Shown here in pieces: positions 1 to 5,868 of a stretch of DNA of 6,495 bases. The notes beneath the pieces are model-generated. The model did not search any database. It saw only the letters and a program-made list of their open reading frames with translations, and was not told the origin of the DNA. Origin of the DNA: DATKDU01 sp035512595 (GTDB lineage: Bacteria; Planctomycetota; Planctomycetia; Pirellulales; Pirellulaceae); assembly GCA_035512595.1 (NCBI GenBank), contig DATKDU010000354.1, forward strand, positions 1 to 6,495, read 5' to 3'. A program made the translations under genes and the position numbers. Numbering within the stretch: position 1 is the stretch's first letter; the number at the start of each line of letters is the position of its first letter.

Positions 1-130
1 TCTTAGCTACCGCCTGCGCGAGCTGAGGCAGTTAGGTCCCGTGCATGGGCGGCCCCGACGTTCCCGCGCCGCCATATCACAGCGTGTACGCGACGCCGAT
101 AGGCCATCCACATCGCCCGCCCGCGTGTCC
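1..130 (-). other. start of a cassette running off the left edge
   Basis: On the minus strand this is the leading part of the cassette that follows attC1. The first 130 bases hold only short open frames, the longest starting at 145 or nearby on the minus strand and rich in Arg and Ala. I recognise no protein in it and see no convincing Shine-Dalgarno sequence before any start. The cassette's own attC lies outside the window, so its gene may begin here or further left. Confidence 0.4.
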
Positions 131-317
131 GTATAACGGACCCGGAATTCTGCTGACGCGGTCTAGCAGGTGGCAAGGCTGATTGCAAAACAGCCTACCC
201 GCCACAATAGTCCCCACGGGTACGGAAGCGAGCCCCGCCGAGCGCTGGTCGTGAACCATCGACGGTCGGAGACCTCGTCACCACGGCTACCCGCGCAGCA
301 GCAATTCCTTGTTAGGC
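131..317 (-). repeat. attC1 (cassette recombination site, 187 bp)
   Basis: The left core is GTATAAC (131-137) and the right core GTTAGGC (311-317). Inside them are the inverted arms GGAATTCTGCTGACGCGG and CCCGCGCAGCAGCAATTCC, and the family's central block GCGAGCCCCGCCGAGCGCTG at 228-247. The left core departs from the RYYYAAC consensus at its third base, and the arm carries GACGCGG where the sister sites have GGCGCGG. The interior resembles attC7 (both have CACGGGTACGGAAGCGAGC) more than the other sites. The site separates the SnoaL-1 cassette from the partial cassette at the left edge. Confidence 0.9.
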
Positions 318-419
318 CGCGGCCCGCGGATCGGTGTACTAGCCCAGTTCCTCATCCTTTGAGTATGGGGTGACGTTATTGGTTGTCAGGCACGGGGCGA
401 ATGCAGTCGAAGCTGTGCT

Positions 420-791
420 CTAGTCCGCGTGCCAAATGTCCAACGCCAGCCTCCAGACGCCGCCGGGGTCCCGACGAAAGATCAGAACGGCCCGTATCGA
501 CGTCGACTCGTCGTTTTCGTCAGTCAGCGTGAAGGTACCCCGGGCAAAGGCCAGGTCGTCGTTTCCCTCAATCTGGTCGTATTGGTAGCTCGCGTTCTTC
601 GGGGTTGGGAAACCATCCAGGAAGGCGCGAGCCGAAACGCTCCCTGCGACGTCAGCCTGTCCAGGAGGCGAAAATACCAGGTCGTCAGTACAGTTCTCCA
701 AGTATGCATCCGGATCGTGATCCCGAAGAGCTTGGAGGCAGCTCTCGGTTGCGGTGTTGATAGCCGCCACGGACTTCTCTGACAGTCCCAT
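420..791 (-). CDS. SnoaL-like / DUF4440-type NTF2-fold protein 1
   Basis: This encodes a 123-residue cytoplasmic protein without signal peptide or membrane segment. An N-terminal helix (about residues 5-25, VAAINTATESCLQALRD) is followed by the DPDAYLENCTDDLVFSPPG segment and a C-terminal beta-strand ending in WRLALDIWHAD, the usual pattern of SnoaL-like/DUF4440 proteins. These have a cone-shaped NTF2 fold and act as small-molecule cyclases or isomerases, or simply bind ligands; no substrate can be named here. The ATG at 791 is preceded by a very strong Shine-Dalgarno (GAGGAGAGG, complement of 797-805) at 5-base spacing. The gene is alone in its cassette between attC2 and attC1, with about 200 bases of leader and about 100 bases from stop to attC1. 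It is a distant relative of the SnoaL-like gene in the next cassette. Family assignment is firm; function is unknown. Confidence 0.85.
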   Translation of the reverse strand: MGLSEKSVAAINTATESCLQALRDHDPDAYLENCTDDLVFSPPGQADVAGSVSARAFLDGFPTPKNASYQYDQIEGNDDLAFARGTFTLTDENDESTSIRAVLIFRRDPGGVWRLALDIWHAD

Positions 792-991
792 TCGAACCTC
801 TCCTCACGTGGAAACGCACTCCGGCCCCTTGCCGACAGATTGCGACCATACCCAAGTGGCCTAGGTAGGCGCAACCGCGGTCCAGATGCCTCGCTGACGA
901 CGGAAGGCGCGCGCCTTAGAGACAGCATGTCCCACAGGTCACCCTGCTGTCTCCGAAATCGGCATACCCTCGGCTGCGCGAGAGAGCCGCG
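792..991 (-). promoter_or_regulatory. leader of the SnoaL-1 cassette, possible weak promoter
   Basis: These 200 bases precede the SnoaL-1 gene and hold no convincing gene. A possible sigma-70-like promoter on the minus strand has TTGCGC (complement of 869-874), an 18-base spacer and TATGGT (complement of 845-850). The match is only partial, so an own promoter is an inference. A short leader frame MPISETAG also occurs but has no support. The 797-805 Shine-Dalgarno closes the region. Confidence 0.3.
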
Positions 992-1176
992 GCCTAACGA
1001 CCTCGGAATTCTGCTGGCGCGGGCATCAAGGTGACAAGCCACGGGCTACACGCACAACGTACCAGATGTGGCTAACTGGTGCTACAGCGAGCCCCGTCGA
1101 GCGCTGTTTACCCGACTGATGAGTTTCGAGACTCAACCGAGCGGGTAACCCGCGCAGCAGCAATTCCTTGTTAGGC
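992..1176 (-). repeat. attC2 (185 bp)
   Basis: Cores GCCTAAC (992-998) and GTTAGGC (1170-1176) are perfectly complementary. The arms GGAATTCTGCTGGCGCGGG and CCCGCGCAGCAGCAATTCC pair except for one bulged base on each side, and the central block AGCGAGCCCCGTCGAGCGCT is present. The left flank extends the core as GCCGCGGCCTAAC, which is the exact complement of the bases at the attC1 right core, and so marks the two ends of the SnoaL-1 cassette. Confidence 0.93.
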
Positions 1177-1222
1177 GGCTCACCGGACTGGGCGGTGGGC
1201 CTCTGTCCCCCGCGATGTTCGA

Positions 1223-1633
1223 TCAGCCGCCGGACCACAGCGCCGGCTCGGAGAGATCGCTGTTCCAGATTGCGGATGCGAGCCGCCATGTCTCGTCGCG
1301 ATCCCTACGCCAGATCCAGACGCACTTCCCCTCGTCCCGAATCTTCGGGCCGCCATCGCGCGGCTCGATGCTCATGACGAACTGGAAGCGGTCGATGGCC
1401 CAATCGCCGCTTACGGTGACGTCCTCTGCGTGGCTAGTGAAGGCTGACTTCGCCACCTCGAAGCCTTCACGCCAGAAGGCCTCAGCTTCGTCCCTTCCGC
1501 TCATCTGGGGCCTACCGGGAGCCATGCCGACATGATCCTCGGTCAGGAACTCGCGCATGGCCGAGTAGTCCTCGGTGGCAAAGGACGAAATGAACCCGCG
1601 GTGGCGTGCCAGGATTTGGTCCTGCTCGCTCAT
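1223..1633 (-). CDS. SnoaL-like / DUF4440-type NTF2-fold protein 2
   Basis: This encodes 136 residues starting MSEQDQILARHRGF. An N-terminal helical part (about 1-30) leads into MREFLTEDHVGMAPGRP, then strands including WAIDRFQFVMSIEP and a C-terminal WRRDRDETWRLASAIWNSD, the usual SnoaL/DUF4440 ending. It shares the W-R-L-A-x-x-I-W pattern with SnoaL protein 1, so the two cassettes carry divergent members of one family. A longer frame from a GTG at 1660 exists, but the ATG at 1633 has GGAGGGG (complement of 1638-1644) at 4-base spacing and is the better start. There is no signal peptide, so a cytoplasmic ligand-binding or small enzyme role is likely. The stop lies 46 bases from attC2, canonical for a cassette. 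The residues that would be catalytic in characterised homologues cannot be assigned. Confidence 0.85.
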   Translation of the reverse strand: MSEQDQILARHRGFISSFATEDYSAMREFLTEDHVGMAPGRPQMSGRDEAEAFWREGFEVAKSAFTSHAEDVTVSGDWAIDRFQFVMSIEPRDGGPKIRDEGKCVWIWRRDRDETWRLASAIWNSDLSEPALWSGG

Positions 1634-1637
1634 CGGT

Positions 1638-1644
1638 CCCCTCC
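1638..1644 (-). promoter_or_regulatory. ribosome binding site deciding the SnoaL-2 start
   Basis: The minus-strand sequence GGAGGGG sits 4 bases before ATG at 1633. The alternative GTG at 1660 would place this motif inside the gene, so the motif favours the shorter protein. Confidence 0.7.
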
Positions 1645-1759
1645 GGATCAGGTTGGTCACGGCTCCAGAGTTCTAGCACAGTGACGTATGGCAGGCAACA
1701 CGCGGCGGAAGCGAAGACGCCGAGCGACCCTCGTCGCCCCACCTAGCCGTTGACGAGCC

Positions 1760-1942
1760 GCCTAACGACTTCGGAATTCTGCTGGCGCGGGCCATCAGTG
1801 CACAAGCCCAAGGCCAATAGCACAACCTATCCGCAGGTCTACTGGCGCAAGAGCGAGCGCCGTCGAGCGCTGTCCACTCGAGCTGCTCTGCGTTGAGACA
1901 AACCACCACGGCTACCCGCGCAGCAGCAATTCCTTGTTAGAC
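1760..1942 (-). repeat. attC3 (183 bp)
   Basis: Cores are GCCTAAC (1760-1766) and GTTAGAC (1936-1942). Both arms are conserved (GGAATTCTGCTGGCGCGGG; CCCGCGCAGCAGCAATTCC), as is the central block GCGAGCGCCGTCGAGCGCTG. The two cores of the site mismatch at one position, but each pairs perfectly with the core at the other end of its own cassette. The site separates the SnoaL-2 and GYD cassettes. Confidence 0.93.
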
Positions 1943-1998
1943 GGACCGCCCGACAGACCGTGACGAATGGTCCATCGATCAAGATGCGTTGAGTAGCC

Positions 1999-2319
1999 CT
2001 ATGAGCCTGGCGCGCGGTACGCAGGAGTCTTCTGACACGCGGCGTCGACCTCTTCCGGGGTGAGCAATACCGTCACGGTGGTGGTGACTGCGCCACTGGA
2101 GTTCACGGCGAGTGAAGCCGCTGCGGCGCTCGCGTTGTCGGGCATGTCCACGATGACATAGGCGTCGCTGGAGCCAAACGCAAAATAGAACGCCTCCACC
2201 TTGCCACCCACCGATTCGATGAGCTTGGTGGCCGCAGAGCGCCGGCCTGATCCACCGTCCTCTAGAAGACCTTTGACGCCCTCGGCTGTGTACGAAGCCT
2301 GAACGAGATACTTGGCCAC
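1999..2319 (-). CDS. GYD-domain protein (dimeric alpha+beta barrel type)
   Basis: This encodes 106 residues beginning MAKYLVQASYTAEGVKGLLE, the hallmark of the GYD family (small ferredoxin-like alpha+beta proteins related to DUF1330 and ABM proteins). The order seen is: strand 1 (3-10), GVKGLLEDGGSGRRSAATKLIESVGGKVEAFYFAFG (helix and second strand, about 14-49), DAYVIVDMPD (third strand), the Ala-rich AAAASLAVNSSGAVTT helix, and a final strand TTVTVLLTPEEVDAA. The biochemical role of the family is not established. The start is GTG at 2319, with CGGAG (complement of 2326-2330) at 6-base spacing. It occupies its cassette alone between the half site attC4 and attC3, with a 62-base leader and 56 bases from stop to attC3. 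Confidence 0.88.
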   Translation of the reverse strand: MAKYLVQASYTAEGVKGLLEDGGSGRRSAATKLIESVGGKVEAFYFAFGSSDAYVIVDMPDNASAAAASLAVNSSGAVTTTVTVLLTPEEVDAACQKTPAYRAPGS

Positions 2320-2380
2320 GGAATTCTCCGTTCGTAGGAGTAACGTGCTGTTGCCGAACCTATCGATGGATACAAGGTCC

Positions 2381-2431
2381 GTCTAACTGACTCGGAATTC
2401 TGCTGGCGCGGGCTATCAGGTGGCAAGGCTG
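2381..2431 (-). repeat. attC4, half site left by a deletion
   Basis: Core GTCTAAC (2381-2387), spacer and arm GGAATTCTGCTGGCGCGGG are intact, followed by GCTATCAGGTGGCAAGGCTG, which matches attC1 and attC7 up to about 2431. From there the sequence is S41 gene, and the central block and the right arm and core are absent. On the minus strand the site keeps the R' side core that belongs to the GYD cassette but has lost the R'' side, so it cannot form the usual paired hairpin. Confidence 0.88.
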
Positions 2432-2989
2432 AAGAGAGTTCATCGCGGCCGACGCAACTGGGCCACAGACAGTGGGCGGGGCGAAGAAGTTGAACTTCAG
2501 GTAGCCGACGTTACCCTCCAGAATCTGCGTCGGCGCGAAGCCGCAGTTAGTCCGTTCCATCTGGGAACGGAACTGTGCGTCGTCGGCAGGATTCGGAGGA
2601 TTGGCGGACGGTCTCGGAACAGCGGCGGGTGTGAAGTCGACGCGCAAATGCAGATCCTGGCTAACCTCGCGGAGATGCGTGGTCAACAGAGCGGCGAACT
2701 CGCGTCCGCCCGTAATGCTATCGTAGTCGCCGGCCTGCCGTCGGCGATCGATCGCCAGCGCCATCGCCTCAGCCGTCTCCGGGAACACATACAGTTCACG
2801 TAGCTTGGCAATCGCTCCATCAATGACGCTGTCGCGCATTGCGGCGTCGATGTCGGTCGCCTGCACTGCGGTGGCAGGTGGAGGAACAGCAGGTGCTTGG
2901 TCGCAGGCGCTCCCAGCGACGAGACAGAGCGCGAACGCGAACACGCGACCGCTCACGGATGTCACTTCATCGATGTGCGGCTGACTCAC
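2432..2989 (-). pseudogene. S41-family peptidase, 3'-truncated
   Basis: About 186 codons of an S41 (C-terminal processing peptidase/IRBP-like) gene remain. The start chosen is GTG at 2989 with GGAGG (complement of 2994-2998) at 4-base spacing. The N-terminus has a hydrophobic signal segment FAFALCLVAGSAC whose Cys29 could be lipidated, so export or membrane anchoring is likely. A Pro-rich linker leads to the S41 N-terminal helical domain: VIDGAIAKLRELYVFPE (about 55-71), YDSITGGREFAALLTTHL, then the SQDLHLRVDF strand (110-119). NCGFAPTQILEGNVGYLKFNFF (148-169) and VCGPVASAAMN open the catalytic domain. It breaks at residue 186, before the catalytic Ser region, at the join to half site attC4. 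Translation runs on through the attC as QPCHLIARASRIPSQ and stops at 2360. The remnant is almost certainly not a protease; an exported fragment may still be made. Confidence 0.85.
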
Positions 2990-2993
2990 CCGG

Positions 2994-2998
2994 CCTCC
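2994..2998 (-). promoter_or_regulatory. ribosome binding site deciding the S41 start
   Basis: GGAGG on the minus strand lies 4 bases before GTG at 2989. The open frame runs back through attC5 without a stop, so this motif, not the frame, defines the start. Confidence 0.6.
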
Positions 2999-3007
2999 AG
3001 TGTTGCG

Positions 3008-3190
3008 GCCTAACGACTTCGGAATTCTGCTGGCGCGGGCCACAAGGCCGCAAGGCCAAGACCTCGCGCACAACCTACCCGCCGGTCTACTGGTGCTGAA
3101 GCGAGCCCCGTCGAGCGCTGTCAACTGACCTGCTCCGCCGTGAGACCAACCCACGCAGGCTACCCGCGCAGCAGCAATTCCTTGTTAGAC
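3008..3190 (-). repeat. attC5 (183 bp)
   Basis: Cores are GCCTAAC (3008-3014) and GTTAGAC (3184-3190), with full arms and central block GCGAGCCCCGTCGAGCGCTG. It belongs to the same interior subgroup as attC2, 3 and 6, with CACAACCTACC...GGTCTACTGGTGCTGAAGC. On the minus strand it precedes the S41 cassette and ends the ABM cassette. The first S41 bases after the core (rc GTTAGGCCGCAA) have no partner because attC4 lost its other half. Confidence 0.93.
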
Positions 3191-3227
3191 AACTTCCTGC
3201 GAGAATGCTACTGCTAGACTAAATGTG

Positions 3228-3521
3228 TCAGGCCGACACGAGCGTGTGCACCGGATAGACATCCGGCTCGCCCTCGATGCCCAGTGCCTCCATGATCGGG
3301 GTCAGCTTCTCGCCGAAGCGTCGAAAGGCTTCCTCCGACTCCCAGACGTCGACAACACGGAAACCATTGGCACTTTGGCCGGCGGCGTGGACAAGCAAGC
3401 CCGGGACGGGCCAGTCGGCGGGCGATTCCACACGCCCCTTGCCGTTCGTGAGCATCTTGACCGACTTCTCGTACGTCTCCCGGGTCAGACCTGGAGATTC
3501 AAAGACGGCGACGATCGGCAT
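3228..3521 (-). CDS. small ABM-like dimeric alpha+beta barrel protein
   Basis: This encodes 97 residues: MPIVAVFESPGLTRETYEKSV (strand and helix 1), WPVPGLLVHAAGQSANGFRVVDVWESEEAFRRFGEKLTPIM (strands 2-3 and helix 2) and a C-terminal VYPVHTLVSA strand. The GFRVVDVWESEEAFRRF stretch is typical of antibiotic-biosynthesis-monooxygenase-like (ABM) dimeric ferredoxin-like proteins. Some members oxidise quinone or polyketide substrates without cofactors, but most small cassette versions have no assigned activity. Translation starts at ATG 3521 with GAGGAGG (complement of 3526-3532) at 4-base spacing. The gene lies alone in its cassette, with a stop 37 bases from attC5 and a long (about 315-base) leader to attC6. 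The family call is good; the specific function is not determined. Confidence 0.82.
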   Translation of the reverse strand: MPIVAVFESPGLTRETYEKSVKMLTNGKGRVESPADWPVPGLLVHAAGQSANGFRVVDVWESEEAFRRFGEKLTPIMEALGIEGEPDVYPVHTLVSA

Positions 3522-3532
3522 GCTGCCTCCTC

Positions 3533-3835
3533 ACATGAATCGGGCTAGGGCAAAAGGAAGAGGCGAGCCCGTGAGCGCCTCATTCGGCCATCGACATCAG
3601 GGCCGTTGGCGACCAACCTATAGCGTTTGCGGCCGTCCCGCCTCTCGCTGCCGGCCCGGTCCTGCCCCACTCGGTGGCAGGCGAGCGCACGCCGCCGCAC
3701 CGCGTGGCTTTTCCACCCAGCCGGTCTCCGTCTGGAACCCACCGCTTCCCGCGGACGGCGCAGCAGGTCGGGCCGAAGGTAGAAACCTGGGTCGGCGCCC
3801 CCTCTGCCCACGCCGCCGGCCTGCTGTCGGAAGTT
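3533..3835 (-). promoter_or_regulatory. long leader of the ABM cassette, no gene seen
   Basis: These 303 bases carry no recognisable gene in either direction. The open frames crossing it on both strands are Arg/Pro/Ala-rich GC shadows without start signals and run into attC6. A TATAGG on the minus strand (complement of 3617-3622) could be a -10 element but has no matching -35. The length is unusual for a cassette leader, so it may hold a promoter or a decayed gene. Confidence 0.3.
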
Positions 3836-4019
3836 GTCTAACGGACCCGGAATTCTGCTGGCGCGGGCCTTCAGGTCGCAAGCCCAAGACCTCGCGGCCA
3901 ACTTATCCGCACGTCTACCGGTGCTGAAGCGAGCCCCGTCGAGCGCTGTCTACCGAGCTGTGCCGCTCATGAGACCTATCCACGCAGTCTACCCGCGCAG
4001 CAGCAATTCCTTGTTAGGA
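3836..4019 (-). repeat. attC6 (184 bp)
   Basis: Cores are GTCTAAC (3836-3842) and GTTAGGA (4013-4019). The right core ends in A where the consensus has a pyrimidine. The arms and central block GCGAGCCCCGTCGAGCGCTG are intact. The unusual base is matched by TCCTAAC at the far end of the LACTB cassette (attC7), so it is a property of that cassette. The left flank AAGTTGTCTAAC belongs to the ABM cassette and pairs with the right flank of attC5. Confidence 0.92.
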
Positions 4020-4078
4020 AGCGCTTGCAATTACGACTCTACAGGCGAACATTCCCCACGCGCGTATTGGCATTTTTC

Positions 4079-4084
4079 GGAGGG
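4079..4084 (+). promoter_or_regulatory. ribosome binding site of the LACTB-like gene
   Basis: GGAGGG lies 7 bases before ATG at 4092. It favours this start over the in-frame ATG at 4134. The preceding TTGCAA (4025-4030) could be a -35 element for a cassette-borne plus-strand promoter, but the matching -10 is poor. Confidence 0.55.
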
Positions 4085-4091
4085 ATCCCCC

Positions 4092-5249
4092 ATGCACGAC
4101 AGCGTCTGTGCGGTACGAGAGGGGCGACGGCACATGACGCTGGTGGTTGCGGTGTGTCTCATACTTGCGGCGCACCAACGCGGAGAAGCCCAAACGCCGT
4201 CGCTTGCCGAAGCGAGAGCGAGCGATGAATACACGGCAGCGATTGCGGAAGCCCGCAGCGTGATTGGTACGGCGATGCACGACGGAGGGATCCCAGGCCT
4301 GTCAATCGCGGTCGGGATCGCGGGGAGGACGGTTTGGTCGGAGGGATTTGGGTGGGCGGACGTCGAGCAGAAGGTCCCGGTCACGACGCTCACGATGTTC
4401 CGAGTAGGGAGTGTGGCGAAGGCAATGACCGCCGCGGCGCTCGGACTGCTGGTCGAGCGAAGGCAGATTGATCTTGATGCGCCCGTGCAGACATACGTGC
4501 CAGAGTTCCCGCCAAAGCCATGGCCTATCACCCTCCGAGAGGTCGCGGGTCACACGGCTGGGATCCGACACTACGCGGGACGGGAGTTCTACTCGGCGGT
4601 GCGTCACCCTGATGTGGAGTCCAGTCTCGCGATCTTCGCCGCGGACTCGCTCCTCTTCGAACCGGGCACCGACTACTCATACTCCACGTATGGTTTCACA
4701 CTGGTCAGCGCGGCCATTGAGGGAAGCACGGGCAGAGACTTCTTGGCGTTCATGCGCGACGAAGTCTTCGAACCGCTAGGTCTTCGGCACACGGTCGCGG
4801 ATCACAGAGACTCGATTGTCGTAGGGCGGGCTGCCTTCTACGAACAGAACGAGGAAGGGGTACTCATCAACGCCCCTTACGTCGACAGTAGCGCGAAGTG
4901 GGCTGGTGGTGGCTTCCTGTCCACGCCGGAGGACATGGTCCTTTTTGGGCAGGGCCACCTCTCGCCGGGATTTCTGAAGGCTGAGACGCTCGCGCTTCTC
5001 CAAACGTCACAGTGGACACGAAACGGCGAGAGGACCGGCTACGGGCTTGGTTGGTTCGACGGTACGCAGGAGGATGGAGACCGCGTCATCTCGCATGCCG
5101 GGTCGTCCGTCGGAGGATCGACTCTTCTCCTCCTTGTGCCGGAGCGCGATCTGGTCGTTGCCGGTGTCATCAACCTGACCGGTGCCGTGCGGCTGGTCGT
5201 GGAACAGGTCGCAGATATCTTCGAACGCCACGTCCAGGCGTCCCGGTAA
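4092..5249 (+). CDS. LACTB-like serine beta-lactamase family protein, exported
   Basis: This encodes 385 residues. A signal peptide (MTLVVAVCLILAAHQRGEAQ, about 15-34) predicts export. The penicillin-binding-protein/beta-lactamase fold follows: VPGL/SIAVGIAGRT (about 68-80); the S107-V-A-K110 motif with the nucleophile Ser; HTAGIRHY (154-161); Y197-S-T199 in DYSYSTYGFTLV; the conserved APYVDSSAKWAGGGFLSTPED stretch (261-281); and H335-A-G337 replacing the K-T-G box. HTxGIRHY, YST and the PYVD..KWAGGGFLST block closely resemble the LACTB subgroup, which includes the human mitochondrial filament protein and bacterial homologues. A peptidase or esterase role is more likely than antibiotic hydrolysis, which is untested. 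It starts at ATG 4092 (good Shine-Dalgarno). Of the seven cassette genes it alone reads plus, opposite to the array direction, yet both attC sites flanking it face the same way as all others. A long open frame also runs back into attC6, but that extension is non-coding. Confidence 0.9.
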   Translation: MHDSVCAVREGRRHMTLVVAVCLILAAHQRGEAQTPSLAEARASDEYTAAIAEARSVIGTAMHDGGIPGLSIAVGIAGRTVWSEGFGWADVEQKVPVTTLTMFRVGSVAKAMTAAALGLLVERRQIDLDAPVQTYVPEFPPKPWPITLREVAGHTAGIRHYAGREFYSAVRHPDVESSLAIFAADSLLFEPGTDYSYSTYGFTLVSAAIEGSTGRDFLAFMRDEVFEPLGLRHTVADHRDSIVVGRAAFYEQNEEGVLINAPYVDSSAKWAGGGFLSTPEDMVLFGQGHLSPGFLKAETLALLQTSQWTRNGERTGYGLGWFDGTQEDGDRVISHAGSSVGGSTLLLLVPERDLVVAGVINLTGAVRLVVEQVADIFERHVQASR

Positions 5250-5285
5250 CACCGGGGTTCAAAGACGCGCATCGGACGGCGCGCT

Positions 5286-5468
5286 TCCTAACGGACCCGG
5301 AATTCTGCTGGCGCGGGCTATCAGGTGACAAGGCTGAGGGCTGCTAGCCTACCTACCAAACAAGTCTCACGGGTACGGAAGCGAGCGCAGTCGAGCGCTG
5401 TGTGTGAGGCTGTTTGGTCGGAGACCAATCCTCTCGGCCACCCGCGCAGCAGCAATTCCCTGTTAGGC
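5286..5468 (-). repeat. attC7 (183 bp)
   Basis: Cores are TCCTAAC (5286-5292) and GTTAGGC (5462-5468), with the full left arm, a right arm having one change (AATTCCCTG for AATTCCTTG), and central block GCGAGCGCAGTCGAGCGCTG. The interior resembles attC1 (CACGGGTACGGAAGCGAGC in both). On the minus strand it closes the DUF1330 cassette and opens the LACTB cassette. Confidence 0.92.
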
Positions 5469-5516
5469 CGCATACGCGTCGTTGCGAAGCGGGGCAACAC
5501 ACGACTCACTGTCGCG

Positions 5517-5819
5517 TCAGTCGGTCGGCGGAGCGAATGCCTTTGCCAACACCATATGGTTGTTGTCGCAGGATGTGAGCCGAATCTTTCGAACGGGCTC
5601 GTAAGCGGAATCGTTGTACCAGGCTAGGGCAGCGTCTTCGGACTCAAACCGGAGAACGACGTAGACGCCGTGTTTGTTGCCCTCGATCGGCTTCACGTCG
5701 AAGTCGGCCACGAGGATTTCGGCGCCGTGCCTCTCTAGCAATGGGAGCACGCCCGGTACGTAGCCCTCAAATCCTTCCGCGTCGCGAATGTCATAGCTGA
5801 CGAGGATGTAGGCGCTCAC
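5517..5819 (-). CDS. DUF1330 family protein
   Basis: This encodes 100 residues, MSAYILVSYDIRDAEGFEGYVPGV..., with the DUF1330 pattern: strand 1 (2-10), helix (about 12-30), ERHGAEILVADFDVKPIEGNKHGVYVVLRFESEDAALAWYNDSAYEPVRKIR and a final strand HMVLAKAF. These are small dimeric alpha+beta barrel proteins related to ABM and GYD; a function is not established. An earlier GTG at 5825 touches the Shine-Dalgarno GGAGG (complement of 5826-5830), leaving no spacing, so the GTG at 5819 with 6-base spacing is chosen. On the minus strand it is the first cassette after the integrase remnant and putative attI, a position normally strongest for expression. Stop to attC7 is 48 bases. Confidence 0.86.
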   Translation of the reverse strand: MSAYILVSYDIRDAEGFEGYVPGVLPLLERHGAEILVADFDVKPIEGNKHGVYVVLRFESEDAALAWYNDSAYEPVRKIRLTSCDNNHMVLAKAFAPPTD

Positions 5820-5825
5820 GCGCAC

Positions 5826-5830
5826 CCTCC
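5826..5830 (-). promoter_or_regulatory. ribosome binding site deciding the DUF1330 start
   Basis: GGAGG is immediately followed by GTG at 5825, which is too close, and by GTG at 5819 at normal spacing. The second start is preferred. Confidence 0.6.
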
Positions 5831-5868
5831 TGGTTGATGGTTGAGGAGTCCTACGGGGATGGAATGCG

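Noticed and set aside
31..37. GTTAGGT resembling a recombination core
   Set aside because: No attC arm lies beside it and its flank does not complement the left flank of attC1 (131), so it is chance.
524..1042. 172-residue minus-strand frame over the SnoaL-1 gene
   Set aside because: It overlaps the SnoaL gene in another frame and runs into attC2; its composition is that of a GC-rich shadow.
2360..3154. Full-length 264-residue protein from the start at 3154
   Set aside because: The first 55 residues are translated attC5 and leader; the real start is at 2989 and the end is attC4 read-through.
3834..4091. N-terminal extension of the LACTB-like frame back through attC6
   Set aside because: The extension crosses the attC, is not conserved-looking, and a strong Shine-Dalgarno at 4079-4084 marks the start at 4092.
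4092..5249. Antibiotic-resistance beta-lactamase call
   Set aside because: The HAG motif in place of KTG and the LACTB-type blocks point to a peptidase or esterase-like role; resistance cannot be claimed.
131..5468. CRISPR-like repeat array
   Set aside because: The repeats are about 184 bases long with inner variation, have terminal cores and enclose full genes, which is the attC pattern.
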